A stretch of 39,838 nucleotides of DNA from Paenibacillus luteus (GCF_006542765.1 NZ_SKCD01000039.1:1-39838); one strand, 5' to 3'; numbered from the stretch's first letter, positions 25,039 to 35,003 are shown. Program-made: numbers and translations. The notes: generated by a model not told the origin, from the sequence alone.

Positions 25039-26823
25039 ATGAAAATACGAAGGCATTACTTGGCGTTAAGGCGTTCCTTTCCCGCAATTTCTGAGCATAC
25101 CCCCTTTGAAGCCACTACGCAGGAGCTTGCAAATTTGCTGGATTGCACACATCGCAATATGGTATTGCTGCTCAAGCGAATGCAGCAAGAAGAATGGCTT
25201 TCTTGGGAGCCTCGGCGCGGGAGAGGCAACCGCTCTGCCCTTACCTTCCTTGCCAGCAAGGAACAAATCGCGCTGCTTGAAGCGCAGGAAATGATGCAGA
25301 AGCAGGATTTGCACTCGGCACTGGAGCTGCTGCAGCAGGCTGAGGATTCTCCTCTGCTTCGCGATCAATTCCAGGAATGGCTGTCCGGCCAGTTCGGCTT
25401 CCACTCCGAGGTGCTGGGCAAGCGGCGAACCGATATTTTGCGCTTCCCGCTTCCGCAAACGATCTTCTCCCTTGATCCGGCGGCCATTCATTATACGGGG
25501 GAATCCCATCTCGTCAATCAGCTGTTCGATGGACTCGTGCGCATCGACCCAAAGGGTGAGCAAATTTTGCCTCACCTTGCCCATGCCTGGGAGGTGAATG
25601 AATCGCGGACGCGCTGGACGTTTTATTTGCGCAAAGGAATTATGTTCCATCACGGGCGTGAGCTCGATTCCTCGGATGTCAAATATTCGCTTGAGCGGCT
25701 CAAGCGGCTGGCGCCGCAGGGCTTGTACAGCTGGGTTTATTCCAATATCGTCGCCATGGATACGCCGGATGACACGACCATCCGCATTCAATTGTCCGAG
25801 CGTAATGAAGCCTTTCTTCCTTTCCTTACGACCAATCGGGCATCCATCGTTCCCCAGGATGCTTGTGACGCAGCAGGTGATCACTTCGGAGACCGGCCGA
25901 TTGGAACCGGCCCTTTCCGCTTCGCCGGAAATGAGCAAGGTGTCTGGATTTTGGAGGCGTTTACCGCCTATTTTCAGGGGAGGGCTTTCCTTGACCGGGT
26001 AGAGGTATGGACGGTGACGGGCGATACCTCGCAGGATAATCATGCCGAGCTGCAATCGTTCCAAGTCATGCATAATGCTAGGCTGTCCGATGTGGCAGCC
26101 GAACGTTGGCAGCAGGTCAGGCAATCCGGCATGACCTGCAAGTTCATAACGGTGAACGAACAAAAGAAAGGCTTGCTCGCAAATCCTGCCATGCGTGCTG
26201 CTGTTGACCTTGCCATTGACCGGGCCGGGCTGCTGCAGTTGCTATCAGGAGATGTGATCGAAGGCGTAGACAGCTTCTGGCTGCAAGACGAGGAGACATC
26301 ACACAACAAAGCATCGCAAAGCTTGGAAGAAATCAAAATGCGGCTTGCCGATGCCGGATATAACGGAGAGCCGCTAATTCTCGCAACGATTCCGCAATAT
26401 GCAGCAGATGCCCATATGATCAAGCAGGTTTGCGCAAATTCGGGGGTTGAGATCGAAATTAGTCTTATTGGAGCCGAGCAGTTCAAAGGCCAGGCCCGTA
26501 TGTCTGCCGACTTCCTATTATTCGCGGTCATGCTCGATGAGCATCGCGAACTGAGGCTCATTGATCTGTTCAAGAGCATGCAGCAGCATGCCTCCCCTGA
26601 AACCGACAGCATGCTGGAGTCAAGTATTCAGCTTATTTTATCAGAGCCGAATGCCCGTGCACGCATCGCCATCTTCCAAGCTATCGAAGCCGAGCTGAAA
26701 AGCAGGCACAGCCTGATGTTTCTCTACCGCAAGCATCTGAAGACGGCCTTCCACCACTCCGTCCGCGGGATCGCTCTCGAATCGCTAGGCTGGGTACGGT
26801 TCCGGGATATCTGGTTTACTTAA
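25039..26823 (+). CDS. SgrR-like regulator with solute-binding domain
   Basis: A 594-aa cytoplasmic transcription regulator. The N-terminal winged HTH (residues ~1-115, TTQELANLLDCTHRNMVLLLKRMQ) is followed by an ABC-type peptide/solute-binding domain (SBP_bac_5, ~160-590: FSLDPAAIHYTGESHLVNQLFDGL, HAWEVNESRTRWTFYLRKGI, ATEX-like GTGPFRF). E. coli SgrR (sugar-phosphate stress) is the best-known member; many Bacillota have paralogues next to MFS exporters. No sgrS small RNA or exporter is seen here, so the effector is unknown. The ATG is preceded by GACGGGAG; a TATAAT at 24997-25002 may be its -10. It is divergent from the DUF4173 operon. Confidence 0.88.
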   Translation: MKIRRHYLALRRSFPAISEHTPFEATTQELANLLDCTHRNMVLLLKRMQQEEWLSWEPRRGRGNRSALTFLASKEQIALLEAQEMMQKQDLHSALELLQQAEDSPLLRDQFQEWLSGQFGFHSEVLGKRRTDILRFPLPQTIFSLDPAAIHYTGESHLVNQLFDGLVRIDPKGEQILPHLAHAWEVNESRTRWTFYLRKGIMFHHGRELDSSDVKYSLERLKRLAPQGLYSWVYSNIVAMDTPDDTTIRIQLSERNEAFLPFLTTNRASIVPQDACDAAGDHFGDRPIGTGPFRFAGNEQGVWILEAFTAYFQGRAFLDRVEVWTVTGDTSQDNHAELQSFQVMHNARLSDVAAERWQQVRQSGMTCKFITVNEQKKGLLANPAMRAAVDLAIDRAGLLQLLSGDVIEGVDSFWLQDEETSHNKASQSLEEIKMRLADAGYNGEPLILATIPQYAADAHMIKQVCANSGVEIEISLIGAEQFKGQARMSADFLLFAVMLDEHRELRLIDLFKSMQQHASPETDSMLESSIQLILSEPNARARIAIFQAIEAELKSRHSLMFLYRKHLKTAFHHSVRGIALESLGWVRFRDIWFT

Positions 26824-26935
26824 CATCATGCACAACCCATGAACAAACAGAAGAAGGAGCAGCCGCTTCGGAAACTTCTCTCCTGCCCTGACCATAACCA
26901 ATAGCCCATCGAATGTTTTTGTGTAAATAAATCAT

Positions 26936-26979
26936 AAAAAGCTGCAGCAGCCTCTTTCATGAGACTGTCGCAGCTTTTT
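26936..26979. terminator. bidirectional terminator
   Basis: An imperfect hairpin with outer arms AAAAGCTGC and GCAGCTTTTT serves the convergent SgrR-like (plus) and DUF2264 (minus) genes. T-tracts occur on both strands. A second weak GC dyad lies at about 26853-26887. Confidence 0.8.
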
Positions 26980-27013
26980 ATTCATCCTCTAAAATTCATT
27001 GTTGACCTATGAT

Positions 27014-28879
27014 CTATGAATAAATATCATGCGAAAATAATAGCGCGCCGCCTTCCCTTTCCTTCACCTTAAGCTGGCCATCCTTTGCAACCGCGACCGG
27101 CCCATTCGCCCACTGCTGCCTGTAGGTATCATTGCCCGGCTCGGCATAAACCGCCGTCACCAGCCAGTGGACTCCCGGCTGCAAGTTCATCCTAACGGTA
27201 GGAATGACCGTCCGCGGATTCATAAGGTTCGTGTTCGAATTGGGATAAATCAGCTCCGTCTGCCCCGGTCCATAAAGTACACGGATACCGCTGACGCCCC
27301 AGGAGCAAACACCGAGAACGCCATGCTCATCCTGCTGCGTCTCCCATCTTCTATCCAGACCCTCCAAGCTTTCAAGTCCAAGCGCAAAGCCGCCATCGGC
27401 TGTATCAAGCCCTCTGCTGGTTTCAATGCGATGAACTCGAATATGCCAAGGCGCTCCTGCGATCAGCCAGGTCTTCACCTCAACGTCTGTCCAAGGCTTC
27501 CAGCATGCATAGAGCACATTCCCCTCTATCCGGGACTCCTCGTTTTTTCGTTTCACCCGATAAATATTATCCCCTTCAGACAGCGCAAGCATCGAGTCAA
27601 AGGCTCCCTGCCCAAGTCCCCATTCCGCACGCGGCACGCTAAAGCCAAATACGTTCGAATAGGCAAATTTCTCATATTTGGCCGACGTATGCGTATGCTC
27701 ATTCGTTGACGCGTGGCCGGTATTGAACGCGACCAGATGGCTTTTCTCCGGCTGCCTGCAGATGACTAAATGCGGGGCGGGCTGCACAGATATAATTTCC
27801 AGCTTCGGCAGCGGCAATTCCTCGGCTTGCCAGAAGGGATGGCTCTCGTCAAGCGCAAGTGGCAAAAAAGCTTTGAGCGCCCAATAGGGAGAGCCCGGAG
27901 AGTTGTAGTTTTCCGCCATAATCAGATTCGGATAGGCATAACCGATAGTCAGCGTCCCGTCACGCTGGAAGATGGGCTGCTTAAACCACCAGCGCAAATG
28001 GCGAAGCAGCAGCCCTTTCTGCACGCCGTAAGGGATTGCTTCCACCTCGGCATAAGCCATCGCTCCCCAAAAAGCAGCCTGCGCGAAACGGTAAGCCAAG
28101 CTTCTGCCGTAAGGAAGCGCCGAGCCATCCTCGGCGAACCAATAGATAAAATCGTTCGCGAACGCCGCTGCTCTTCGTTTATAAAGCTTCGATCTTATAG
28201 GGTCCTCTTGCTCCATCACCTTCGCATAGAAGAGACCATAATAATAAATAGCGAACGGCACGTAATAATCGCTATGCGCTTTTACCCCATCAGCATACCA
28301 GCCATCCGACAGATAGAACGCGTCGATGCGTTCCAGGTTTTGCTCTACCACCGTTTGATCATAGGGCTCGCCTACCGCCTTCAAGCCGAGATTGACAAGC
28401 ACCGCAAAAAACAGCCAGTTGCAGTCGTACGCCTTGCGGTCACTCGCCTGCCGGAGCCACGCAGCGAAGTTCTGCTGCTCCTTCGCGCTCAGTGCGCCCC
28501 AAAGTTGATCGGGCGCTATCACCAGCGCTAGTCCGTAAGCAGCCATCTCGACGATCCGCTGGTCATAGTCGTTGATGACTCCCCAATATTCCTCGTGCTC
28601 CGGATCTGTACCGTTAATAATGCCCTGAACCACTTGATTCCACAGGGTGCTCTCCGATCCACCTGCAATAAGAGGCATAATGCCCCACAGCACCCGTGAG
28701 AAGCCTTCCATTCCCGCAACGGCATCCTCATAAGAAGCACTTGTATTTCCAATGCTCACCCGAGCTGAGCCGCTGCTGTAATACGGCTTTAACGGCTCAA
28801 TGAGCTGGCGCACCGCTAACTGGACATCCCCTCTCGTGCGAAGAGGGTTGCTTGCAATCGGAAGATCTATTTTGAACAT
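27014..28879 (-). CDS. DUF2264-domain protein (putative carbohydrate-active)
   Basis: A 621-aa cytoplasmic protein without signal peptide, covering the DUF2264 family: N-terminal helical toroid-like domain (GMEGFSRVLWGIMPL, then AFYLSDGWYADGVKAHSDYYVPFAI) and a beta-rich C-terminal part (FNTGHASTNEHTHTSAKYEKFAYS). The fold is related to polysaccharide lyases, and Paenibacillus members lie in plant-polysaccharide loci, so a role on oligosaccharides is plausible but unproven. ATG at 28879 has AGAGGAG 8 nt upstream; the frame extends to 28918. It is 85 nt after the methionine aminopeptidase gene on the same strand. Confidence 0.83.
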   Translation of the reverse strand: MFKIDLPIASNPLRTRGDVQLAVRQLIEPLKPYYSSGSARVSIGNTSASYEDAVAGMEGFSRVLWGIMPLIAGGSESTLWNQVVQGIINGTDPEHEEYWGVINDYDQRIVEMAAYGLALVIAPDQLWGALSAKEQQNFAAWLRQASDRKAYDCNWLFFAVLVNLGLKAVGEPYDQTVVEQNLERIDAFYLSDGWYADGVKAHSDYYVPFAIYYYGLFYAKVMEQEDPIRSKLYKRRAAAFANDFIYWFAEDGSALPYGRSLAYRFAQAAFWGAMAYAEVEAIPYGVQKGLLLRHLRWWFKQPIFQRDGTLTIGYAYPNLIMAENYNSPGSPYWALKAFLPLALDESHPFWQAEELPLPKLEIISVQPAPHLVICRQPEKSHLVAFNTGHASTNEHTHTSAKYEKFAYSNVFGFSVPRAEWGLGQGAFDSMLALSEGDNIYRVKRKNEESRIEGNVLYACWKPWTDVEVKTWLIAGAPWHIRVHRIETSRGLDTADGGFALGLESLEGLDRRWETQQDEHGVLGVCSWGVSGIRVLYGPGQTELIYPNSNTNLMNPRTVIPTVRMNLQPGVHWLVTAVYAEPGNDTYRQQWANGPVAVAKDGQLKVKEREGGALLFSHDIYS

Positions 28880-28964
28880 CGTAAAGGCTCCTCTGCCATT
28901 ATCATAATAACAAGTCATTCATTCCTTGCTGGCTAAGCTTTAAAGCCCTACAAAAGCATCCAAA

Positions 28965-29708
28965 TTATGCCACCGTCAAAATAATCGGCTTATCCTTCGT
29001 AATGATAATCGTATGCTCGTGCTGTGCTGCAAAGCTTCTATCCGGCATGCGAAGCGTCCACCCATCCGCCTGTTCAACGACATAGTCTGCTCCCGTGGAC
29101 AGAAAAGGCTCAATCGTAATGACCAGGCCCGCTTTGAGCGTACGCGGATCATGCTTATTGTAAACCGGCGGAATTTGCGGCCATTCATGTACGGCTCTGC
29201 CTACGCCGTGGCTGCATAAATCACTAATTACGCTGTAGCCGCCTCGCCTTGCTTCCTGTTGAATGATTTTCCCGATTTCGTTAATTTTCACGCCATGCCG
29301 CAGCGAACCGATCACCTTCATCATCGTATGATGAGTGTGGTCGCACAGCCGAAGCACAGGTTCGCTATAAGGAGCTAGCTGGAAAGAATGACCCGTATCT
29401 GCGACATAGCCATCTTTCTCCGCGCATACATCAATATTAATAAGATCGCCTGGCTGCAATACACGACTGCCCGGTATGCCATGCGCCACCTCATCATTCA
29501 CACTAATACAAGTATGGCCTGGAAAGCGGAATGTTTGATTTGGAGCCGAAACGGCACCGTAGCGATGCAAAATACGACCTCCGAGTTCATCCAGCTCCTT
29601 CGTTGTCATGCCTGCTACCGTTTGCCGTTTCATCTCGTTCATCGTAAAAGCAACAATCCGTCCAATCTCTTGCAAGCCTTCTATATCTTTTTGCGAACCG
29701 ACTGTCAT
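28965..29708 (-). CDS. map: methionine aminopeptidase, type I
   Basis: A 247-aa type I methionyl aminopeptidase that removes the initiator methionine from nascent proteins. All five metal ligands are visible: Asp in INIDVCAEK, Asp in VADTGHSF, His in SHGVGRAVHEWP, Glu in VITIEPFLS and Glu in AQHEHTIII; the substrate His is in EVAHGIPG. No SecC zinc domain is present. GGAGG lies 7 nt before the ATG at 29708. It is not in the ribosomal-protein cluster where the main map gene sits, so it is probably the second copy, as in B. subtilis (yflG). Confidence 0.95.
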   Translation of the reverse strand: MTVGSQKDIEGLQEIGRIVAFTMNEMKRQTVAGMTTKELDELGGRILHRYGAVSAPNQTFRFPGHTCISVNDEVAHGIPGSRVLQPGDLINIDVCAEKDGYVADTGHSFQLAPYSEPVLRLCDHTHHTMMKVIGSLRHGVKINEIGKIIQQEARRGGYSVISDLCSHGVGRAVHEWPQIPPVYNKHDPRTLKAGLVITIEPFLSTGADYVVEQADGWTLRMPDRSFAAQHEHTIIITKDKPIILTVA

Positions 29709-29840
29709 CGTAATCCTCCATTTCACTCTTCCCTTTTAATTATTCGTAGTTTAGCATGCTTTGCCGCACTGCACTAGCAACCCCCGCTCATAAATAGTAA
29801 AATTAACTACATTAAAAGAAAATTTTGGAGGTATAAGCTT

Positions 29841-30239
29841 ATGGGTGGCATTGGTTTTCCCGGCAGCGGAGTTGGTATCATTTCGCTTGTCCCTTTATTT
29901 ATGGTCATTATCTTCGTTATTGTCATTGGCGGTATTGTTTATAGCATCTTCAGCCATGCCAAAAACGCTAGCGCAACTAAAGAAACGGTATTCGCGCGCG
30001 TCGTGTCGAGGCGCATGGACGTTCGCCATCACGCGAATCACCATAACCACAATGACGTCGGTCATGCGGGAAGCTCCTCCCGCACTTATTACTACATTAC
30101 GTTGGAATTCGATAACGGCGAGCGCAAGGAATATGTCGATGTCAAAAAATTATACGGCTTGGTCGTAGAGGGTGACATGGGTTATGCATTCATTCAAGGC
30201 GATTGGATTATTGATTTTCAGCGCCAAAGTGCCAAATAG
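29841..30239 (+). CDS. DUF2500 membrane protein
   Basis: A 132-aa protein with one N-terminal TM helix (VPLFMVIIFVIVIGGIVYSIF, ~17-37), a His-rich linker (RHHANHHNHNDVGHAG, a possible metal-binding stretch), and a C-terminal beta-domain (YYYITLEFDNGERKEYVDVK) typical of DUF2500. TTGGAGG precedes the ATG. It is divergent from the methionine aminopeptidase gene and ends before a strong shared terminator. Function unknown. Confidence 0.82.
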   Translation: MGGIGFPGSGVGIISLVPLFMVIIFVIVIGGIVYSIFSHAKNASATKETVFARVVSRRMDVRHHANHHNHNDVGHAGSSSRTYYYITLEFDNGERKEYVDVKKLYGLVVEGDMGYAFIQGDWIIDFQRQSAK

Positions 30240-30340
30240 ACGGGCAACCGTTGTGAGGTCAAAATGTAACCCCGTTGACGAAAACCATCAGCGGCTGCAC
30301 CCCGAGCGCTGCTCGTTAGGCAGGAAGCGAAATAAAAGTC

Positions 30341-30390
30341 AAAGCAAGAAGGAGGCAGCTTCCGTATCGGAAACGCCTCCTTCTTGCTTT
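30341..30390. terminator. bidirectional terminator with long stem
   Basis: AAAGCAAGAAGGAGGC (30341-30356) pairs with GCCTCCTTCTTGCTTT (30375-30390); the inner part GCTTCC/GGAAAC is nearly paired. It separates convergent DUF2500 (plus) and aldo/keto reductase (minus) genes. The reductase stop codon lies immediately beyond it. Confidence 0.92.
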
Positions 30391-30391
30391 G

Positions 30392-31366
30392 TTAGGGCAG
30401 TCGATACAACGCGAAGGGCTCGCCATGGCGGAAAGAGTCGCTGGCGGTTTCCAACTCGTTCAGCGTCTCAGCAGATAGCTCAAGCGATGCGCTCTGAAGA
30501 TTTTCCGCCAGCTGCTCCACTTTAGAGGCCCCTACGATAACCGTTGAAACCACAGGCTGATGAATCAGCCAGGAAAGCGACAAAACACTTGGCGTACAGT
30601 CCAATTGGCTTGCAACCTCGCTAACCCGATCCCCTAGCCCGATCGTTCGTTCATTCAGAAACCGCTGAAAGCTCGGGTCCGTCTGGGCTCTTGAGCCTTC
30701 CGGCGCCTTCTCCCCTTTGCCATACTTCCCTGACAATATGCCGCCTGCAAGCGGAAAATACGGGATGATGCCCACGCCTTGGTCGAGGCACATCGGGACA
30801 AGCTCATTCTCAGGCGTACGATCCGCAAGGGAATAGCTGACCTGCGTGGATACGAAGCGGTTCAGGCCAAACCGATCGCTTATGCCAAGCGCCTTCATAA
30901 GCTCCCATGCAAAATAATTGGATGCGCCAATGTAACGCACCTTGCCTGCCCGAACCATATCCTCCAGCGCTCTCATCGTTTCCTCCAGTGGCGTCCCCGG
31001 ATCAAACGTATGGATTTGGTAGAGATCCACGTAATCGGTTTTCAGCCGTTTCAGGCTGCCTTCAAGCTCCATCTGCAAATGATAGCGGGAAGAGCCGCGT
31101 TCATTCACGCCTGTCCCCTTTGGCAATCCCGCTTTGGTCGCGAGTACAACGCTTTGCCGGTTCCCCTCAAGCACCTGCCCGATGATTTTCTCCGATTCGG
31201 TGCCTGCATAAATATTGGCTGTATCCAAGAAGTTGATGCCATGATCCAGCGCGTAATGAATAATTTTTTTGGATTCCTCGAAGTCGGCACGCTTTCCGAA
31301 AGCATTCGTGCCTAGGCCGAGCGCAGAAACTTGAAGCCCGCTGTGGCCAAGATGACGATATTGCAT
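30392..31366 (-). CDS. aldo/keto reductase
   Basis: A 324-aa AKR TIM-barrel oxidoreductase of the voltage-gated-K+-channel-beta-like group. Catalytic tetrad residues are visible: Asp and Tyr in FLDTANIYAGTESEK, Lys in VVLATKAG, His in YQIHTFD. The C-terminal NADPH-binding region reads STVIVGASKVEQLAENL. ATG at 31366 has AAAGGAGC upstream; the frame runs on to 31513. It is divergent from the SNF2 gene. Substrate unknown. Confidence 0.92.
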   Translation of the reverse strand: MQYRHLGHSGLQVSALGLGTNAFGKRADFEESKKIIHYALDHGINFLDTANIYAGTESEKIIGQVLEGNRQSVVLATKAGLPKGTGVNERGSSRYHLQMELEGSLKRLKTDYVDLYQIHTFDPGTPLEETMRALEDMVRAGKVRYIGASNYFAWELMKALGISDRFGLNRFVSTQVSYSLADRTPENELVPMCLDQGVGIIPYFPLAGGILSGKYGKGEKAPEGSRAQTDPSFQRFLNERTIGLGDRVSEVASQLDCTPSVLSLSWLIHQPVVSTVIVGASKVEQLAENLQSASLELSAETLNELETASDSFRHGEPFALYRLP

Positions 31367-31518
31367 ATGTTTCAGCTCCTTTTTCCCATAAATAAGCTTT
31401 CCGTATTTTTTATTATAGCCTACTTTCAAACGGGAACTCGCGCCGAAATTCTGATATGATAAGAACAAATCGATAAATCGGAACAAATGTTTCCGTCTCC
31501 CGAAAGGAACCAAAGGCT

Positions 31519-34500
31519 ATGAGCGTTCAATTGACCACTCGCGTCATTAAATCGTTATGCGGCGATACCTTCTTCGAGAGAGGGCAAGCTTATTATAGAG
31601 CAGGGAAAGTAGATATTGAAGCCGTTAATTCCCTGCAAACCAATTTCACTATCAGGATACAGGAAGATAGCAGCTACGAGGTCATCATAGATATCAAACG
31701 CAATGGGGATGTCGACGCCGACTGCTCCTGCCTTGCTTTCAGCACGTATGACTTTTATTGCAAGCATGTCGCTGCAGCTCTGCTTCAAATTCGCGATTTT
31801 CAAGCGCAGCAGGGTAACGCCAAACGTGTCTACCCTTCGCTGCTTCATCCGGAGGATCAGCCTTACGAGGATGAGGAAGAGGATGAAGATGCATTTGAGA
31901 ATAACGGACATCTTACTCCCCGCTACGCCGGGAATGAGGAACTTGAGGAAGTGGATACTCGAATTGCAGGCAGCATGCTCGGTCTATTCGGCAATCGGCC
32001 GCCAAGGTCCAGGAAGAGCAGCTCGCTCATTGACACGAGAATCTTGCTCGACGCAGAAATCACCTGCAAGCTCTATCCTTATGGCTACCGAAAGCACTTA
32101 TTTGGCATTGAGCTTAAAGTAGGGCCAAAACGCTTATATATCGTCCAGCGAATACGAGAATTTTTGGAGAAGGTCGAGCGCAGAGAGCCTTTTGTTTTTT
32201 CTAAGCACTTCACGTATGATCCCACTCATCATTGCTTTCGTCCCGAGGATGATGCTGTGCTGACGCAGCTCTATGAGGTATACCGCCAAGAATCGTTGTA
32301 CCGCCAAATGTCCAATCGCAATCTTTACTTAGGGGAATCCCCAGCCAGCGGCGAGCGGCTGCTTCTCATTCCCCCATCTTCTTGGGACTCGCTGCTGCCG
32401 CTGCTTCTCGCTGCTCCATCCGTGCAGCTTGCCTACGCCAACCGTGTATTTACGGGTATAACGGTGAGCGATGAGCCGCTGCCGTTAAGCTTTGCTTTTG
32501 ATCAGGCAGAATCCGAAAGCTATCAGCTTAAAGTAGAAGGCTTGGAAGAGCTGACGATTATGGAAGAGTACGGACTTGTCCTATCCAGCGGCAAGCTGCT
32601 GAAGGTGAAGTCCGATGCTTGCAAGCAGCTGCTTGAGCTGAAGCAGCTGCTTGATACTTCGCGCAAGCCAAAGGTGCATATCGCACCGGAGCAAATGGAG
32701 CCTTTTATGGAGAAGGTCATTCCCGGCTTGATGAAGCTCGGCAGCGTTGCGATTGCCGAGACTATTTCCGACCGCGTTCTCCAAACTCAGCTGAAAGCCA
32801 AGCTTTATTTGGACCGGCTTAGAGATCGGCTGCTTGCCGGCCTTGAATTTCAATATGGCGATATCGTTATTAATCCGCTTGAAACCGGAGACACGAAGCG
32901 CGGCACCGACCGCATTCTGCTGCGCGATGGCGAACAAGAGCGTCGTATTTTGGAGCTGATGGAGCTGGTGCCTTTTGCCAAGACCGAGAGCGGCTATATT
33001 ATGGAGGACGAGGACTCCGAGTTCGAATTTCTGCATAACGTCGTTCCGCAGTTGGAGAAGCTGCTTGCCGTATATGCTACCTCAGCCGTGAAAGTCCGAA
33101 TTGTAACGAAGCATGCTCCGCCTAAAATATCCGTTCAGCTTGAGGAGCGAACCGATTGGCTTGAATTCAAATTCGATATGGACGGCATACCCGAGTCCGA
33201 AATTCGCAAGCTTTTAAAGTCGCTAGAGGTGAAACGTAAATTCCATCGGCTGCCTGATGGGGCATTATTGCCGCTCGATGGCGCGGAGTTTCAGGAAATT
33301 ATTCGTTTCTTGAATGAGGTTGGCTTGCGCCAAGGCGATATTGTGGGCTCAAAATTCCGTGTCCCAACCGTTCGAGGGCTGCATCTCATTGAAGCGCAGG
33401 ATAACGGAAAGACGATAAAGCTAGGCAAGTCGTTTCGACGACTGCTGGAAAACATGCGAAATCCGGACAACTTGGATTTCCCTGTGCCAGAGGAGCTCTC
33501 CCCCGTGCTTCGCGATTATCAGAAATATGGCTATCAGTGGATGAAAACATTGGCCCATTACCACTTCGGAGGCATTCTGGCAGACGATATGGGACTCGGA
33601 AAGACGGTTCAGGGAATCGCCTTCCTGCTCTCTGTGCTGCCCGAAATACGGGAGCGCAAGCAGCCGGCACTAATCGTATCGCCTGCATCGCTTGTCTACA
33701 ACTGGTTGAATGAGCTCAAAAAGTTCGCACCCGGCATTCGTGCCGTCATCGCAGATGGATCGAAAGCAGAGCGCTCCGCGGTACTAAAGGGAAAATCTGA
33801 AGCGGATGTCATTATTACCTCCTATCCTCTGCTGCGCAGGGATATCGAACAATACGCAAAGCAAAGCTACCATACGCTCATCATGGATGAAGCGCAATAT
33901 TTCAAAAACCATACGACGCAGACCGCACAATCCGTCAAAGCCATCGACGCCGCATACCGCTTTGCGCTAACCGGAACACCAATCGAAAACACGCTGGAGG
34001 AGCTTTGGTCAATCTTTTGCGCGGTATTCCCTGAACTCTTTCCTAACAGGCAAGCGTTTAACGAGCTCACACGGGAGACGGTTGCTAGACGGGTTCGCCC
34101 GTTTCTGCTGCGCCGACTGAAGAGTGACGTACTGAAGGAGCTTCCGGACAAAATCGAATCGATTCAAGCGTCTGAGCTGCTGCCGGAGCAAAAGCAGCTG
34201 TATGTCGGTTTTCTAGCTAAGCTGCAGCAGGAAACGGTTAAGCATCTGAATGAAGAGGGCTTTCAAAGAAATCGTATCCGGATCTTGGCAGGAATCACAA
34301 GGCTTCGCCAACTTTGCTGCCATCCTGCACTGTTCGTCGAAGGTTACGAAGGTAGCTCCGCCAAGTTCGAGCAGCTGCTGGACATTATCGATGAATGTCA
34401 AAGCGCAGGCAAGCGGTTGCTCATCTTCTCCCAGTTTACAGAGATGCTTGGCCTCATTGGCCGAGAGCTGGGATACCGCGGGGTTCCCTACTTTTATTTG

Positions 34501-34872
34501 GACGGGCAGACGCCAGCCTCCGAGCGCGTCGCACTCTGCAACCGGTTCAATGATGGCGAACGCGAAGTCTTCCTGCTGTCGCTAAAGGCAGGCGGTACCG
34601 GGCTGAACCTCACCGGCGCTGATACGGTAATTCTGTACGATCTTTGGTGGAATCCGGCCGTCGAGCAGCAGGCCGCTGACCGCGCGCACCGTATCGGCCA
34701 GAAAAATGTTGTGCAAATCATCCGCTTGGTCACGCAAGGCACGGTCGAGGATAAAATGTACGAGCTTCAGCAGAAGAAAAAGAACCTGATCGACGAGGTC
34801 ATCCAACCCGGTCAGGAGGCGCTGTCGTCCTTAAGCGAGCAAGAAATTCGAGAAATTCTAATGATCCAATAA
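31519..34872 (+). CDS. SWIM zinc finger / SNF2-family DNA-dependent ATPase
   Basis: An 1117-aa protein. A SWIM-type zinc finger lies at about residues 66-95 (DCSCLA...YCKHVAA, CxCx(n)CxH). A ~550-residue middle region precedes the ATPase. The SNF2 helicase core has motif I LADDMGLGKTVQ (~686), motif II MDEAQYFKN (DEAQ, ~790), a TGTPIEN motif III, and in the C-terminal lobe motif V AGGTGLNLT and motif VI RAHRIGQ (~1055). Such proteins translocate on double-stranded DNA and remodel protein-DNA complexes; RapA/HepA recycles RNA polymerase. The bacterial SWIM-SNF2 subgroup has no settled role. No restriction or defence partner is adjacent. It is monocistronic with its own terminator. Confidence 0.94.
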   Translation: MSVQLTTRVIKSLCGDTFFERGQAYYRAGKVDIEAVNSLQTNFTIRIQEDSSYEVIIDIKRNGDVDADCSCLAFSTYDFYCKHVAAALLQIRDFQAQQGNAKRVYPSLLHPEDQPYEDEEEDEDAFENNGHLTPRYAGNEELEEVDTRIAGSMLGLFGNRPPRSRKSSSLIDTRILLDAEITCKLYPYGYRKHLFGIELKVGPKRLYIVQRIREFLEKVERREPFVFSKHFTYDPTHHCFRPEDDAVLTQLYEVYRQESLYRQMSNRNLYLGESPASGERLLLIPPSSWDSLLPLLLAAPSVQLAYANRVFTGITVSDEPLPLSFAFDQAESESYQLKVEGLEELTIMEEYGLVLSSGKLLKVKSDACKQLLELKQLLDTSRKPKVHIAPEQMEPFMEKVIPGLMKLGSVAIAETISDRVLQTQLKAKLYLDRLRDRLLAGLEFQYGDIVINPLETGDTKRGTDRILLRDGEQERRILELMELVPFAKTESGYIMEDEDSEFEFLHNVVPQLEKLLAVYATSAVKVRIVTKHAPPKISVQLEERTDWLEFKFDMDGIPESEIRKLLKSLEVKRKFHRLPDGALLPLDGAEFQEIIRFLNEVGLRQGDIVGSKFRVPTVRGLHLIEAQDNGKTIKLGKSFRRLLENMRNPDNLDFPVPEELSPVLRDYQKYGYQWMKTLAHYHFGGILADDMGLGKTVQGIAFLLSVLPEIRERKQPALIVSPASLVYNWLNELKKFAPGIRAVIADGSKAERSAVLKGKSEADVIITSYPLLRRDIEQYAKQSYHTLIMDEAQYFKNHTTQTAQSVKAIDAAYRFALTGTPIENTLEELWSIFCAVFPELFPNRQAFNELTRETVARRVRPFLLRRLKSDVLKELPDKIESIQASELLPEQKQLYVGFLAKLQQETVKHLNEEGFQRNRIRILAGITRLRQLCCHPALFVEGYEGSSAKFEQLLDIIDECQSAGKRLLIFSQFTEMLGLIGRELGYRGVPYFYLDGQTPASERVALCNRFNDGEREVFLLSLKAGGTGLNLTGADTVILYDLWWNPAVEQQAADRAHRIGQKNVVQIIRLVTQGTVEDKMYELQQKKKNLIDEVIQPGQEALSSLSEQEIREILMIQ

Positions 34873-34956
34873 CTCGGCGCAGCACCTCAGCAGCTTTGAT
34901 GGTAGGTTATGGTTTTAGCTTTAAAATTTATCTGCGAAAAGATCGGGTTATCTCTT

Positions 34957-35003
34957 AAAAAAGGTCAAGCTTCGGGGTTCCTCCCGCAGCTCGACCTTTT
35001 TTT
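34957..35003 (+). terminator. intrinsic terminator after SNF2 gene
   Basis: AAAAAAGGTC-AAGCT ... AGCT-CGACCTTTTTTT forms a hairpin with T-tracts on both strands about 85 nt after the SNF2 stop. It can also serve the minus-strand heme oxygenase gene. The bases 35004-35132 hold nothing recognisable. Confidence 0.85.

Noticed and set aside
25066..26163. Long minus-strand open frame (365 codons) opposite the SgrR-like gene
   Set aside because: It is antisense to a gene with clear domain motifs and its translation shows no family pattern.
25039..26823. SgrRS glucose-phosphate stress system
   Set aside because: No sgrS/sgrT or exporter next to the gene; only the protein family is supported.
27770..28531. 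Plus-strand open frame (253 codons) opposite the DUF2264 gene
   Set aside because: Arg-rich, low-complexity translation typical of an antisense shadow; no ribosome binding site.
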